Positions 8,626-17,675 of a stretch of DNA of 64,000 nt are shown one piece after another. The notes beneath the pieces were generated by a model. The model was not told the DNA's origin. It was given only the letters and a program-made list of their open reading frames with translations, and ran no database searches. Position 1 is the stretch's first letter; each line of letters starts with the position of its first letter. The stretch lies in NCBI GenBank assembly GCA_036946405.1, contig JAQIJC010000001.1, forward strand, positions 1,805,001-1,869,000, written 5' to 3'. Source of the DNA: Sphingomonas phyllosphaerae (lineage in GTDB: Bacteria; Pseudomonadota; Alphaproteobacteria; Sphingomonadales; Sphingomonadaceae). A program made the position numbers and the translations under genes.

Positions 8626-8710
8626 CGTCACCCCGGACTTGATCCGGGGTCCCGCTTTTCTCCGTCGTCCATGGCAAAAAGCGGGGCCCCGGGTCGAGCC
8701 CGGGGTGACG
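8626..8710 (+). repeat. 85-bp inverted repeat, copy 1
   Basis: CGTCACCCCGGACTTGATCC...GGGTCGAGCCCGGGGTGACG, separated by a CGCTTTTCTCC...AAAAAGCGGGG inner stem. A related copy is at 24344. It lies between convergent genes. Confidence 0.8.
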
Positions 8711-8732
8711 GACTGAAGTGGCTCCGCCTTCC

Positions 8733-8921
8733 TCACCCCGACCGCGCCAGCCGCTGCGGATCGGGCGGCAGCCGCATGTTCGCGCCGTGCGCCTGCTCCA
8801 GATATTCGGTCGCCATCGCGTAATGCGCCTGGCACACCACCGGATCCTCGGCTTCCGCGGCGAGCCGCAATTCGGCTTCGGCCCGCGTCTGAAAATACAA
8901 TCGGTCTCTGTCGGTAATCAT
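8733..8921 (-). CDS. Hypothetical small protein
   Basis: 62 residues from ATG 8921: MITDRDRLYFQTRAEAELRL, then ...ATEYLEQAHGANMRLPPDPQ. Mostly helical and charged; no signal peptide, membrane segment or domain I recognise. A GGAGAG lies upstream of this start. An ATG 105 bases further upstream would add residues of poor quality and is rejected. Divergent from hslV. Confidence 0.6.
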   Translation of the reverse strand: MITDRDRLYFQTRAEAELRLAAEAEDPVVCQAHYAMATEYLEQAHGANMRLPPDPQRLARSG

Positions 8922-8999
8922 CGACGCACTCACTCTCCGCGCGTCATATGGTCGCTTCGACGTGACGATACCATCGCCGACGTGCAAACTTTCATTGCC

Positions 9000-9028
9000 C
9001 TTGCCTGGGACACCGGCGCGCCCCAAAT
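9000..9028 (+). promoter_or_regulatory. Heat-shock (sigma-32-like) promoter of hslVU
   Basis: CTTGCC at 9000-9005 and CCCCAAAT at 9021-9028, separated by 15 bases, close to the sigma-32 pattern CTTGAA-N13-15-CCCCATNT. A transcript would begin near 9035, so it would be nearly leaderless for the ATG at 9038, or have a ~27-base leader for the ATG at 9062. Confidence 0.5.
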
Positions 9029-9037
9029 TCGGGGTCT

Positions 9038-9604
9038 ATGAATGGGAACGATCCACATTCCATGCCGGTATGGCATGGCACCACCATCCTTTCGGTACGG
9101 CGCGGCGGCAAGGTCGTCGTCATCGGCGACGGTCAGGTCTCCATGGGGCAGACCGTGATGAAGCCGAACGCGCGCAAGGTCCGTACGCTCGGTGACGGCA
9201 AGGTGATCGCCGGCTTCGCGGGCGCGACCGCCGACGCCTTCACCTTGTTCGAGCGGCTGGAGGCCAAGCTGGAGCGGCACGGCTATCATCTGATGCGCGC
9301 CGCGGTCGAGCTGGCCAAGGACTGGCGCACCGACAAGTTCCTGCGCAATCTCGAGGCGATGATAATCGTCGCCGACAAGGAAGTGACGCTGATCCTCACC
9401 GGCAACGGCGACGTGCTGGAACCGGAGGCTGGGGTGGCGGCGATCGGCTCGGGCGGCAATTACGCGCTCGCCGCCGCGCGCGCCTTGGTCGAATATGAAA
9501 ACGACGCCGAGGTCTTGTGCCGCAAGGCGATGAAGATCGCCGCCGAGGTCTGCGTCTACACCAACGACCGCGTCACGATCGAGACGCTGGACAGCACGAC
9601 GTGA
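9038..9604 (+). CDS. hslV: ATP-dependent protease subunit HslV (ClpQ)
   Basis: Threonine protease subunit of the HslVU (ClpYQ) complex. 188 residues from ATG 9038, or 180 from the ATG at 9062 ([13 protein letters not shown]). The mature enzyme would begin at the Thr of TTILS after propeptide removal. Also visible are [33 protein letters not shown] and [16 protein letters not shown] heat-shock-like promoter lies upstream and hslU 199 bases downstream. The promoter position favours the second ATG, but the choice is open. Confidence 0.95.
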   Translation: MNGNDPHSMPVWHGTTILSVRRGGKVVVIGDGQVSMGQTVMKPNARKVRTLGDGKVIAGFAGATADAFTLFERLEAKLERHGYHLMRAAVELAKDWRTDKFLRNLEAMIIVADKEVTLILTGNGDVLEPEAGVAAIGSGGNYALAAARALVEYENDAEVLCRKAMKIAAEVCVYTNDRVTIETLDSTT

Positions 9605-9613
9605 TCCTGAAGC

Positions 9614-9744
9614 CGTCGCCCCTGCGCAGGCAGGGGCCCATGTCTGTCACGTCACGCGAGCGAGCTGACACACGAACAACGCTCCTCTGTCAGCCCACCC
9701 GCAGCACGCCACAGCCATAGGCTCCTGCCTCCGCAGGAGCGACG
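9614..9744 (+). repeat. 131-bp inverted repeat, copy 1
   Basis: CGTCGCCCCTGCGCAGGCAG...CTGCCTCCGCAGGAGCGACGG, with CCATGTCTGT...ACAGCCATAGG as continuing arms. Related copy at 48659. It occupies most of the gap between hslV and hslU. Confidence 0.8.
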
Positions 9745-9803
9745 GTTCACCCCGTCAGCGTCTCAACATTCACAACATTCGCCGGGCAAGGCTTTGAAAA
9801 ACC

Positions 9804-11105
9804 ATGAACGATAATCTCACCCCCAAGGCGATCGTCGCTGCGCTCGACGCGCACATCATCGGGCAGCAGGACGCCAAGCGCGCGGTCGCCGTCGCGCTGC
9901 GCAATCGCTGGCGCCGCCAGCAGCTGTCGCCCGATCTGCGCGACGAGGTGACGCCCAAGAACATCCTGATGATCGGGCCGACCGGCTGCGGCAAGACCGA
10001 GATCAGCCGCCGCTTGGCCAAGCTGGCCGACGCGCCGTTCGTGAAGGTCGAGGCGACCAAGTTCACCGAGGTCGGCTATGTCGGCCGCGACGTCGAGCAG
10101 ATCGCGCGCGATCTGGTCGAGGAAGCGGTGCGGCTGGAGAAGGAACGTCGCCGCGTCGCGGTGAAGGACAAGGCCGAGGCCGCGGCGATGGACCGTTTGC
10201 TCGACGCTTTGGTCGGCAAGGACGCCAGCCAGGCGACCCGCGAAAGCTTCCGCCAGCGCTTCCGCGACGGCCATCTCGCCGACAAGGAGGTCGAGCTGGA
10301 GCTGCAACAGGCCCCGCAGATGCCGTTCGAGCTGCCCGGCGGGCAGGGCTCGATGGGCATGATCAACCTGTCGGAGATGATGGGCAAGGCGTTCGGCGGC
10401 GGCCCCAAGCAGCGCCGCAAGCTGCTCGTTCCGGCCGCCTGGGAGAAGCTGGTCGAGGAAGAGGCCGACAAGCGGCTCGATCAGGACGAGGTCAGCCGCA
10501 TCGCGCTGCAGGACGCCGAGGAGAATGGCATCGTCTTCCTCGACGAGATCGACAAGATCGCGGTCAGCGACGTGCGTGGCGGCTCGGTCAGCCGCGAGGG
10601 CGTCCAGCGTGACCTGCTGCCGCTGATCGAGGGCACGACCGTTTCGACCAAATACGGCCCGATGAAGACCGACCATATCCTGTTCATCGCCTCGGGCGCG
10701 TTCCACGTCGCCAAGCCGAGCGACCTGTTGCCCGAGCTTCAGGGTCGTCTGCCGATCCGCGTCGAGCTGAAGGGGCTGACCGAGGACGATTTCGTCGCGA
10801 TCCTGTCGGACACCAAGGCGTCGCTGCCCGCGCAGTACAAGGCGTTGATCGCCACCGAGGGCGTCGCGGTCGACTTCACCGACGACGGCATCCGCGCGAT
10901 CGCGCGGATCGCGGCGGAGGTGAACGGCGAGATAGAAAATATCGGCGCGCGCCGGCTCCAGACCGTCATGGAAAAGCTGCTCGAGGAGGTCAGTTTCGAC
11001 GCAGAGGATCGTCAGGGTGCCGCGGTGACGGTCGACGCCGCTTATGTCGAGGCGCAATTGTCGAGCGTGGCGCGCAACTCCGACCTCAGCCGCTTCGTGT
11101 TGTAG
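9804..11105 (+). CDS. hslU: ATPase/unfoldase subunit HslU (ClpY)
   Basis: AAA+ unfoldase that feeds substrates to HslV. 433 residues. Walker A is GPTGCGKTE at about residue 58, preceded by [21 protein letters not shown]. The intermediate domain spans roughly residues 110-240. Walker B is [12 protein letters not shown], with the sensor region [25 protein letters not shown]. The C-terminus [10 protein letters not shown] is the conserved tail that inserts between HslV subunits. Confidence 0.97.
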   Translation: MNDNLTPKAIVAALDAHIIGQQDAKRAVAVALRNRWRRQQLSPDLRDEVTPKNILMIGPTGCGKTEISRRLAKLADAPFVKVEATKFTEVGYVGRDVEQIARDLVEEAVRLEKERRRVAVKDKAEAAAMDRLLDALVGKDASQATRESFRQRFRDGHLADKEVELELQQAPQMPFELPGGQGSMGMINLSEMMGKAFGGGPKQRRKLLVPAAWEKLVEEEADKRLDQDEVSRIALQDAEENGIVFLDEIDKIAVSDVRGGSVSREGVQRDLLPLIEGTTVSTKYGPMKTDHILFIASGAFHVAKPSDLLPELQGRLPIRVELKGLTEDDFVAILSDTKASLPAQYKALIATEGVAVDFTDDGIRAIARIAAEVNGEIENIGARRLQTVMEKLLEEVSFDAEDRQGAAVTVDAAYVEAQLSSVARNSDLSRFVL

Positions 11106-11156
11106 GCCGCCGGTGCGGCACTTGATCTTGTGGAGAGTCGCCGTAGCGCACCAACG

Positions 11157-11306
11157 TCAGATCAGATCGCCGGCGTAGAACAGGATCAGCACCAACGCGA
11201 CCAGCAGGAACCCGAGATAGATCAGCCCGCCCTTGATCGGGCGCTTCGCCTTGCGATCGAAGGTCGGACCCTTGCTCAATTCCTCGCGGACAATTTCATC
11301 GGTCAT
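11157..11306 (-). CDS. Small single-pass membrane protein
   Basis: 49 residues from ATG 11306, with GGGAGAG upstream. A charged N-terminus (TDEIVREELSKGPTFDRKAK) precedes one transmembrane helix (GGLIYLGFLLVALVLILFYA). Likely an inner-membrane protein of unknown function. It lies downstream of pgeF on the same strand. Confidence 0.65.
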   Translation of the reverse strand: MTDEIVREELSKGPTFDRKAKRPIKGGLIYLGFLLVALVLILFYAGDLI

Positions 11307-11359
11307 GATCGCTCTCCCGTGTCGGCCACCAACCGGCGGCACGGCGGAACGATCCCGGG

Positions 11360-12121
11360 TCAGGCAGCCGCTGCGATGATCGCGATCTGCCGGCCGTAGC
11401 TCGGCTCGCCGCGATGCGTGGCGCGGCGATAGGAGAAGAACCGCGCTTCATCGGCATATGTGTCCAGCCCCAGCGCCGCGACACGTGTCACCCCAGCCGC
11501 CGCCAGCCGATGGACGACATAGCCTTCCAGATCGAAGCGATGATGCCCGGCCCGCGCGTCGACGAAGAACCGCTCGTTGGCCGCATCCGCCGCCTCGAAC
11601 CGGCCGCGAAACAAATCGTCGACCTCATAGCTGGCGCGCGCGATGCACGGCCCGACTGCGGCGGCGATCCGCTCCGCCCGTGCGCCGCGCGCGACCATCG
11701 CCGCGACCGTCGCATCGGTGACACCGGCCAGCGCGCCCTTCCATCCGGCATGGGCCGCCCCCACGATGCCTGTCGCGGCGTCGGCGAGCAGCACCGGCGC
11801 GCAATCGGCGGTCACCACCCCGATCGCCAGCCCGGGACGATCGGTGACCAGCGCATCCGCCTGCGGCCGCTCGACCCACGGTGCCTCGACGGTGACGCAG
11901 GTCGCCGAATGGATCTGATAAGGCGTCAGCAGGCACGCGCCCGGCGCGACCGTCTCCACCGCCGCGGCGCGATTGGCCTGCACCGCCGCTTCGTCATCCG
12001 CCGACCCGAGCCCGACGTTCAGCCCGGCGTGGATGCCCCCCGATGCGCCGCCCTGCCGCCCGAAGAAGCCGTGCGCGACGCCGTCCAGCACGGCGGCGCG
12101 GAACGGCACCGGCGCGGTCAC
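11360..12121 (-). CDS. pgeF: Peptidoglycan editing factor PgeF (laccase-domain, YfiH)
   Basis: 253 residues of the YfiH/DUF152 multicopper-oxidase-like family, now associated with editing of mis-incorporated residues in peptidoglycan precursors. Conserved metal and active-site segments are HGFFGRQGGASGG, LTPYQIHSATC, VVTADCAPVLL, AHAGWKGALAGV and AAVGPCIARASYEV. It overlaps the upstream GNAT gene by 4 bases and is part of a minus-strand block that runs back to lgt. Confidence 0.92.
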   Translation of the reverse strand: MTAPVPFRAAVLDGVAHGFFGRQGGASGGIHAGLNVGLGSADDEAAVQANRAAAVETVAPGACLLTPYQIHSATCVTVEAPWVERPQADALVTDRPGLAIGVVTADCAPVLLADAATGIVGAAHAGWKGALAGVTDATVAAMVARGARAERIAAAVGPCIARASYEVDDLFRGRFEAADAANERFFVDARAGHHRFDLEGYVVHRLAAAGVTRVAALGLDTYADEARFFSYRRATHRGEPSYGRQIAIIAAAA

Positions 12122-12633
12122 AGCGCGCGCCGCATCACGATATCGGTATCCTCGTGATCGCCGACCATGAACGCGTAACGGCCGACGTCCTTGAAGTCGT
12201 ACTTCGCGTAGAAGCGCCGCGCGCGCTCATTGTCGACGAACACCGACAGGTACATCTCGCGCATCCCGCGCGCGCGCGCTTCCTCCAGCGCCCATTCCAT
12301 CATCTTCGGCCCCATGCCCGCGCCCTGCCACGGCTGGAGCAGATAGAATTGCCGCAATTCGATCGCGCCTTCCTTGGGCGTGAACGGCAGGCGTGGGGGG
12401 CCGAGCTTCACATAGCCGACGACGATATGCCCTTCCTCGACCACCGCGACCGAATAGGCCGGATCGGCGATCTCGCGCGCCCAATCTTCTGGCGTATGCT
12501 GTTCGAGGAAGGTCGCGAGGTCGGCCGCCGAATACAGCATCCCGAACGTCTCGGTGAAGGTCGCGCGCGCGACGCCGGCCAGATCGGCGGCATCCTTCGC
12601 GGTGGCGCGGCGCATCGTGGCGCGGCGCGTCAT
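12118..12633 (-). CDS. GNAT-family N-acetyltransferase
   Basis: 171 residues from ATG 12633 (MTRRATMRRATAKDAADL). The acetyl-CoA-binding segment is FYLLQPWQGAGMGPKMMEWA, matching Q/RxxGxG/A, followed by LSVFVDNERARRFYAKYDF and a C-terminal DTDIVMRRAL. The substrate is unknown. The ATG overlaps the stop of the upstream methyltransferase (ATGA), and the 3' end overlaps pgeF, so it is translationally coupled on both sides. Confidence 0.85.
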   Translation of the reverse strand: MTRRATMRRATAKDAADLAGVARATFTETFGMLYSAADLATFLEQHTPEDWAREIADPAYSVAVVEEGHIVVGYVKLGPPRLPFTPKEGAIELRQFYLLQPWQGAGMGPKMMEWALEEARARGMREMYLSVFVDNERARRFYAKYDFKDVGRYAFMVGDHEDTDIVMRRAL

Positions 12634-13652
12634 GCCCCGAACCCCGCGGGGCGTGGCCAATCCTGATGTGTCACTGCGATCACCTTGAACAGCTCCCCCA
12701 TGTCGTCCACCAGCCGGCGGCGATCGCCGGCTACCTTGTCCCCCAGCGCGGCGGCGCGCTGGTCGATTCCCAATGCGCGCAGGAACGCGCCTTGCCCGGT
12801 CGTCCCATAGGTCGCGGCACCCGATGCACTCGCCACCAGCCGCAGCGTCGCCATATCGACGTGCGCGGTCAGGTCCTGCTCGCCCGGTGCCTCGAACGGA
12901 TTGGCATAGGCATGGCCGCGCACCGCCTGCAACGTGTCGCCGACGGCCGGACCGTCATAGCCGTAATCGATTGCGAGCGCTACGCCACCCTGCGCGACGA
13001 TCCGCGCCGCCAGATCGGCCATGATCGCGACACTGGCCGGTGACGTTTCGACGATCGCGCCCGAGATGGCGGACGCGAGCGCCGGCGGGATGATCGTATC
13101 GGGCACGTTGGTCCCGGCGATCGGCAGAAACAACGTGTCCTGACACGCCACCAACCGCTCGTGCCACGTTTGCCCACGCTTCACGAGTTGGCGGATCGGC
13201 AGCGCATCGAAGAATTCGTTGGCGATCACGATCAGCGGCACGTCTTCGGGCAGCGTCGTGATCGAATCATGCCACGTCGCGCCCGGCACGCGCTGTCCTT
13301 GTGCAGCGCGCATCGTCGCGCTCGTCTCGACGAAATGCACCGGCGGGGTCAGCCCGGCGTGCGCCATCACGCGCAAAGCATCGGCGCTCAGCGTTCCGCG
13401 CCCCGGACCCAGCTCGACCCACGCCACCGTCGGCTGCCCGGCGCGATCCCACAGGTCCGCCGCCCACGCCCCGATCAGCTCGCCGAACATCTGGCTGATC
13501 TCGGGCGCGGTGGTGAAGTCGCCGCCGACGCCCAGCGGATCGCGCGTCGCGTAATAATGCGTGTTGGCCGCCGCCATGAACTGGCTGACCGGGATCGGCC
13601 CGCCCAGCGCAATGGCGCGCGCCAGACGCTCGGCGAGCAGGGGTTCGCTCAT
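12630..13652 (-). CDS. SAM-dependent methyltransferase, MidA/NDUFAF7-like (DUF185)
   Basis: 340 residues from ATG 13652. Family landmarks are YYATRDPLGVGGDFTTAPEI near residue 35, VELGPGRGTLSADALR (SAM site) near residue 85, IVIANEFFDALPIRQLV near residue 145, and VALAIDYGYDGPAVGDTLQA. The mitochondrial homologue NDUFAF7 methylates an arginine of a complex I subunit; the bacterial target is unproven. Its ATG overlaps the lgt stop and its stop overlaps the GNAT start, both as ATGA. Confidence 0.9.
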   Translation of the reverse strand: MSEPLLAERLARAIALGGPIPVSQFMAAANTHYYATRDPLGVGGDFTTAPEISQMFGELIGAWAADLWDRAGQPTVAWVELGPGRGTLSADALRVMAHAGLTPPVHFVETSATMRAAQGQRVPGATWHDSITTLPEDVPLIVIANEFFDALPIRQLVKRGQTWHERLVACQDTLFLPIAGTNVPDTIIPPALASAISGAIVETSPASVAIMADLAARIVAQGGVALAIDYGYDGPAVGDTLQAVRGHAYANPFEAPGEQDLTAHVDMATLRLVASASGAATYGTTGQGAFLRALGIDQRAAALGDKVAGDRRRLVDDMGELFKVIAVTHQDWPRPAGFGA

Positions 13653-14539
13653 CAGGCGACCGCGTCCGGGCCGGCGATCGGCTCGACCCTGGTGCGCCGA
13701 CCCGGTGCGGTCAGGATCAGGAACAGCCCGGCGAGGATCATCGGCACGCACAGCCACTGACCCATGTGCAGCCCGGTCGCTTCCGCGAACTGACGCAGCT
13801 GTGCATCGGGCTCGCGGAAGAACTCGGCGGTGAACCGTGCCAGGCCGTAGCCGGTGAGAAACAGTCCGACCAGCTTGCCCGGCTGATACCGCGCGTCAGT
13901 GCGCCAGAAGAAGAACCACAGCAGCGCGAACAGCAGGATGCCCTCCAGCCCCGCCTCATAGAGCTGGCTGGGGTGGCGCGCCGGCTCGGGCACGCCGAAC
14001 GGCACCGTCCGCTCGAAGACGATCGCCCATGGCACGTCGGCGGGCTTGCCCCACAATTCGCCGTTCACGAAATTGGCGAGCCGCCCGAAGAACAGCCCGA
14101 ATGGCACACCGCACGCCACATAATCATGCACGCGCAGCCAGTTGAGCCCGTGCTTGCGCGCGAACCAGATCAGCCCCAACGACGTGCCGATCACCCCGCC
14201 GTGGAACGACATGCCCCCGTCCCACAATCGCAGGATCGACAAGGGCCGCCCCAGCATCTCGGGCGCGTAGAACAGCACATAGCCGATCCGGCCGCCGAGG
14301 ATGATCCCCAGCGTCGCGTAGAAGACCAGGTCGTCGGCGTGACGACGGGCCATCGGCGCGCCCGGCTGATCGAGCAGCTTCAGCAGATACCACCAGCCGA
14401 TGACGATTCCGGCGATGTACGCCAGGCTGTACCAGCGCAGCGTGAAGGCACCGATCGAGAAGACGTCGGGGTGCAGTCCCAGATCGGAAAAATGTATGTG
14501 GCTTGCCGCTACGGCAGCCGTGAGCGCGGGCAGGATCAA
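13652..14539 (-). CDS. lgt: Prolipoprotein diacylglyceryl transferase
   Basis: Transfers diacylglycerol to the lipobox cysteine of prolipoproteins at the inner membrane. 295 residues with about seven transmembrane helices. Motifs are [22 protein letters not shown] and [13 protein letters not shown] (the Lgt signature). No upstream ATG is plausible; I chose TTG at 14539 because GAGGGGAAA sits 5-6 bases before it and the next in-frame ATG would remove the first helix. It is the first gene of the minus-strand block, divergent from the acyl-CoA ligase. Confidence 0.93.
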   Translation of the reverse strand: MILPALTAAVAASHIHFSDLGLHPDVFSIGAFTLRWYSLAYIAGIVIGWWYLLKLLDQPGAPMARRHADDLVFYATLGIILGGRIGYVLFYAPEMLGRPLSILRLWDGGMSFHGGVIGTSLGLIWFARKHGLNWLRVHDYVACGVPFGLFFGRLANFVNGELWGKPADVPWAIVFERTVPFGVPEPARHPSQLYEAGLEGILLFALLWFFFWRTDARYQPGKLVGLFLTGYGLARFTAEFFREPDAQLRQFAEATGLHMGQWLCVPMILAGLFLILTAPGRRTRVEPIAGPDAVA

Positions 14540-14604
14540 GGCTTTCCCCTCGTGAATCGCGCCTCCATAAGGGGCGAATAAGACAAACCCAAGCGGAGAG
14601 AGTG

Positions 14605-16285
14605 ATGCGGACCGAGCTTGACGCGCGCATGGATGCCACGATGGCTGCCCTGACGGGGGAGGGCGGTCCGCTCGCGCTGGGATCGATTGCGCGGTTCGGC
14701 CGCACATTGCCGTGCATCGCCACCGCCCCGCCGACGCTCCCCGCCTACTTCGCGCATTTCTGTGCCGAGCATCGCGACAAGACCTTTCTGGTCTGCGGCG
14801 ATGAGCGGCTGACCTTCGGACAGGCGCATGACGCCGCGACCCGCGTCGCGCAGGCGCTGGTCGATGGCTATGGCATCGCGCCCGGCGACCGAGTGGCGCT
14901 CGCTGCGCGCAATTCGGCGGCATGGATCGTCCTCTACATGGGGATCGTCATGGCCGGCGGGGGTCGCGACGCTGCTCAACGGCTGGTGGCAGGCCGAGGA
15001 ACTCGCGGACGCGGTCGCGGAGTCGACCCCGTCGCTGATCCTCGCCGACCCACCGCGCGTCAAACGGCTCGGCGACAGCGCGGTGCCGGTCCAAGCGTTC
15101 GACGACACGCTCCCGCTCGAACAGGCGCTCGACGCGCTGCTCGCCCGCGCGAAGGGCGCGACCTTGCCGACGGTCGGCGCGAACGATCATGCGACAATCC
15201 TGTTCACCTCGGGTTCGACCGGTCGCGCACGCGGCGCGTTGTCGACGCACTTCCAGGTCGTGCAGGGCACCTTCAACTTCCTCGCCTCCGCGATGATGAT
15301 GCTCGCCATTTCGACGCAGGACGGCAAGCCGATGGCCGCGCAACCCGCGACGCTGCTCAACGTGCCGCTGTTCCACGTCACCGCGATGGTGCCGACCTTT
15401 CTGCAAAGCTTCGCGATGGGGCGCAAGCTGGTGCTGATGTCGCGCTGGGATGCCGAGGAGGCGATGCGGCTGATCGAGCGCGAGAAGGTCACCTATTTCG
15501 TCGGCGTCCCGCTGATGAGCCTCGAGATGCTCAACCATCCGCGCCGCGACGCCTACGACCTGTCGACGGTCACCGATTTCGCGGCCGGCGGGGCGCCGCG
15601 CCCCGTCGAGCATGTCCGGCGGCTGGATGCCGAGCTGCCCGGCTCGCCGTTGATCGGCTATGGCCTGACCGAAACCAACGCGGTCGGCGCGGGCAACTGG
15701 CGCAGCAATTACCTCGCAAAGCCGGCGTCGACCGGGCGCGCCTCCGCGCCGCTGGTCGAGTTCGCGATCCTCGACGACGCCGGGCAGCAGGTGCGGCTGG
15801 GCGGCGTCGGCGAGATCGGCATCCGCTCGGCGGCGTGTTTCGAGGGCTATTGGGGCCGCCCGGCCGACACCGCGGCCTGCTACACCGCCGACGGCTTCTT
15901 CCGCACCGGCGACCTCGGCTATCTCGACACCGACGGCTATCTGTTCATCGTCGACCGCAAGAAGGACATCATCATCCGCGGCGGCGAAAACATCAGCTGT
16001 CAGGAGGTCGAGGCCGCGCTCTACACGCATGGCGCGGTGGCGGAGGCGGCGGTGTTCGGGCTCGCCGACGAGCGGCTCGGCGAGGTGCCGTGCGCGGTCG
16101 TCCATCTCGCCGACCCGGACGCGGCCACCGGCGCGGCGTTGATCGCGTTCCTCGGCGAGCATCTCGCGGCGTTCAAGGTGCCACAGCGGCTGTGGCTCAG
16201 CCCCGATCCACTCCCGCGGCTGGGGACCGAGAAGATCGACAAGAGATCGTTGCGCCAGCAATATGCGACATTGACCGAAGGCTGA
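14605..16285 (+). pseudogene. Acyl-CoA ligase (AMP-binding), single-base frameshift
   Basis: Class I adenylate-forming enzyme, about 560 residues if intact. Frame 1 encodes the N-terminus from ATG 14605 (SD GGAGAG) to MGIVMAGG. The rest continues in another frame as VATLLNGWWQAEELADAV. The break is at the G run 14959-14963, where removing one G restores one frame. The second part has the AMP-binding signature ILFTSGSTGRARGA, YGLTETNA, and the DRKKDIIIRGGENISCQEVE hinge. Either a sequencing error or a real disruption; both halves otherwise look functional. Confidence 0.85.
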
Positions 16286-16332
16286 TCTCGCCCGCTCCGG
16301 GCTTGTCGATCACGCTGCGACGACGTGGACGG

Positions 16333-17547
16333 TCAGTCCACGTTCAACGTTGCGGTCGCTACCGAGTCGCGGTCGAAGCGTTCGCGCAGCGATCGTTCGA
16401 TCGCGGCGGCGGTTCGCGACACCTTACCCGTGTGGACCGTGCGCCCGTTCACTACCACGCGCACTGCGCGATCGAGGTTCAGCAATCGGTCTGACAGTCG
16501 CAGCGTCGTTCCAGCGGGCACCGTGCCGGTCAGCGTGATCGTCTGCCCGGTGACATTGGCGACGATCGTGTCGCCGCGTTGGGTCGCGGCGGCATCGCGG
16601 ATCTGCAGCCAGTAGAAACGATCGTTCGGCACATCGTCCTGCACCCATATGACACGGGTCGGCCACGGATTGCGTGTGAAGGTCGCCATCCATGGGACGC
16701 CTTCGGCATCCTTGCGGTCCATCCAGTGCGGCAGGCCGGGATAGATGCGCACGATATGCGCATATCCGCCCGGATCGGTGGCGGCGAGCCGATCGAGTTC
16801 GGCGCCTTTTTCCGCCGCCAGCTTGTTGCGATCGTACGCGGCGTCGGCGCCGCCCATGAAGAGCGCGAAGGGCAGATTGCGTAACGGAAGCAGCGAAGCG
16901 TCACCCGGATGGCCCGCCATCATCGCCGCCGCCGCGAAGCGATCCGCCATGCGCGGCGCGAGCTGCCACACCCCGTCGCCGCCCGCCGAATAGCCCATCA
17001 GATAGACACGGTTCGGATCGACGCCGTTGATGGCCACCTGCGCGTCGATCAATTGCTGGAACAGCGGATCGACATGCGGCTCGTGCCACAGGTTCCACGT
17101 ATCGGTCGGCGCGCGCGGTGCGAGATAGACGCCCTCGGCGGGCGCGTAGAGGCGCAGCTGGTTGCGCCATTGCTGATCGTTGACCTCGGGCGCCGTGTTG
17201 CCGCCGCCGTGCATCGAGATCCACAGGCTGCGACGCCCCGGAGCAGCGTCGCCGAAAAGCTTGCTTTCCCAGCGCAGGGTCTTGTCGCCGATCGTCAGCT
17301 TTCGTTCGGCCAACGCGCTTCCGTATCGCGCGACCAGCGCGCGCTGACGGTCGGCGAGCAGCAGCGCCACCGCACGTTCGGCCTCGGCACGGGTCAGCGG
17401 TTGCGCGAGCCGCGGGTCGTCCGCGCGCGCGCCCGGCACGGCGCGCCACGCGTTCAGCGCGGTCATGGCGCGGGGCGCGGCATCGGCGGCTGGTGCTGCA
17501 AGCAACAGGGCAGGGGCAACGGCGGACAGGAACGAAAGACGACGCAT
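16333..17547 (-). CDS. Secreted alpha/beta hydrolase (esterase/peptidase-like)
   Basis: 404 residues from ATG 17547, with a signal peptide (MRRLSFLSAVAPALLLAAPA, cleaved after ADA). The hydrolase core has SMHGGGNTAPEV (oxyanion region), VYLMGYSAGGDGVWQ (nucleophile elbow GYSAG), FALFMGGADAAYDR (candidate Asp) and IYPGLPHWMD (candidate His). It resembles PHB depolymerase/dienelactone-hydrolase relatives, so a periplasmic or secreted esterase is likely, but the substrate is unknown. Upstream ATGs would bury the signal peptide. Confidence 0.8.
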   Translation of the reverse strand: MRRLSFLSAVAPALLLAAPAADAAPRAMTALNAWRAVPGARADDPRLAQPLTRAEAERAVALLLADRQRALVARYGSALAERKLTIGDKTLRWESKLFGDAAPGRRSLWISMHGGGNTAPEVNDQQWRNQLRLYAPAEGVYLAPRAPTDTWNLWHEPHVDPLFQQLIDAQVAINGVDPNRVYLMGYSAGGDGVWQLAPRMADRFAAAAMMAGHPGDASLLPLRNLPFALFMGGADAAYDRNKLAAEKGAELDRLAATDPGGYAHIVRIYPGLPHWMDRKDAEGVPWMATFTRNPWPTRVIWVQDDVPNDRFYWLQIRDAAATQRGDTIVANVTGQTITLTGTVPAGTTLRLSDRLLNLDRAVRVVVNGRTVHTGKVSRTAAAIERSLRERFDRDSVATATLNVD

Positions 17548-17675
17548 CACCCCCGCATAGCGCGTTGCGGTGGACGGTCGATACTCCCTCGCGCGGGCAG
17601 GCTGGCCCGGATCGGCGTCCGGGCATCTCGACAACCCCCTTCCGCCACGCCGCCGCCGCCGCTACGCCGCCTGCC

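Noticed and set aside
13652..14923. Longer lgt with an upstream ATG at 14923
   Set aside because: The added ~128 residues are arginine-rich antisense of the acyl-CoA ligase; TTG 14539 has a good Shine-Dalgarno.
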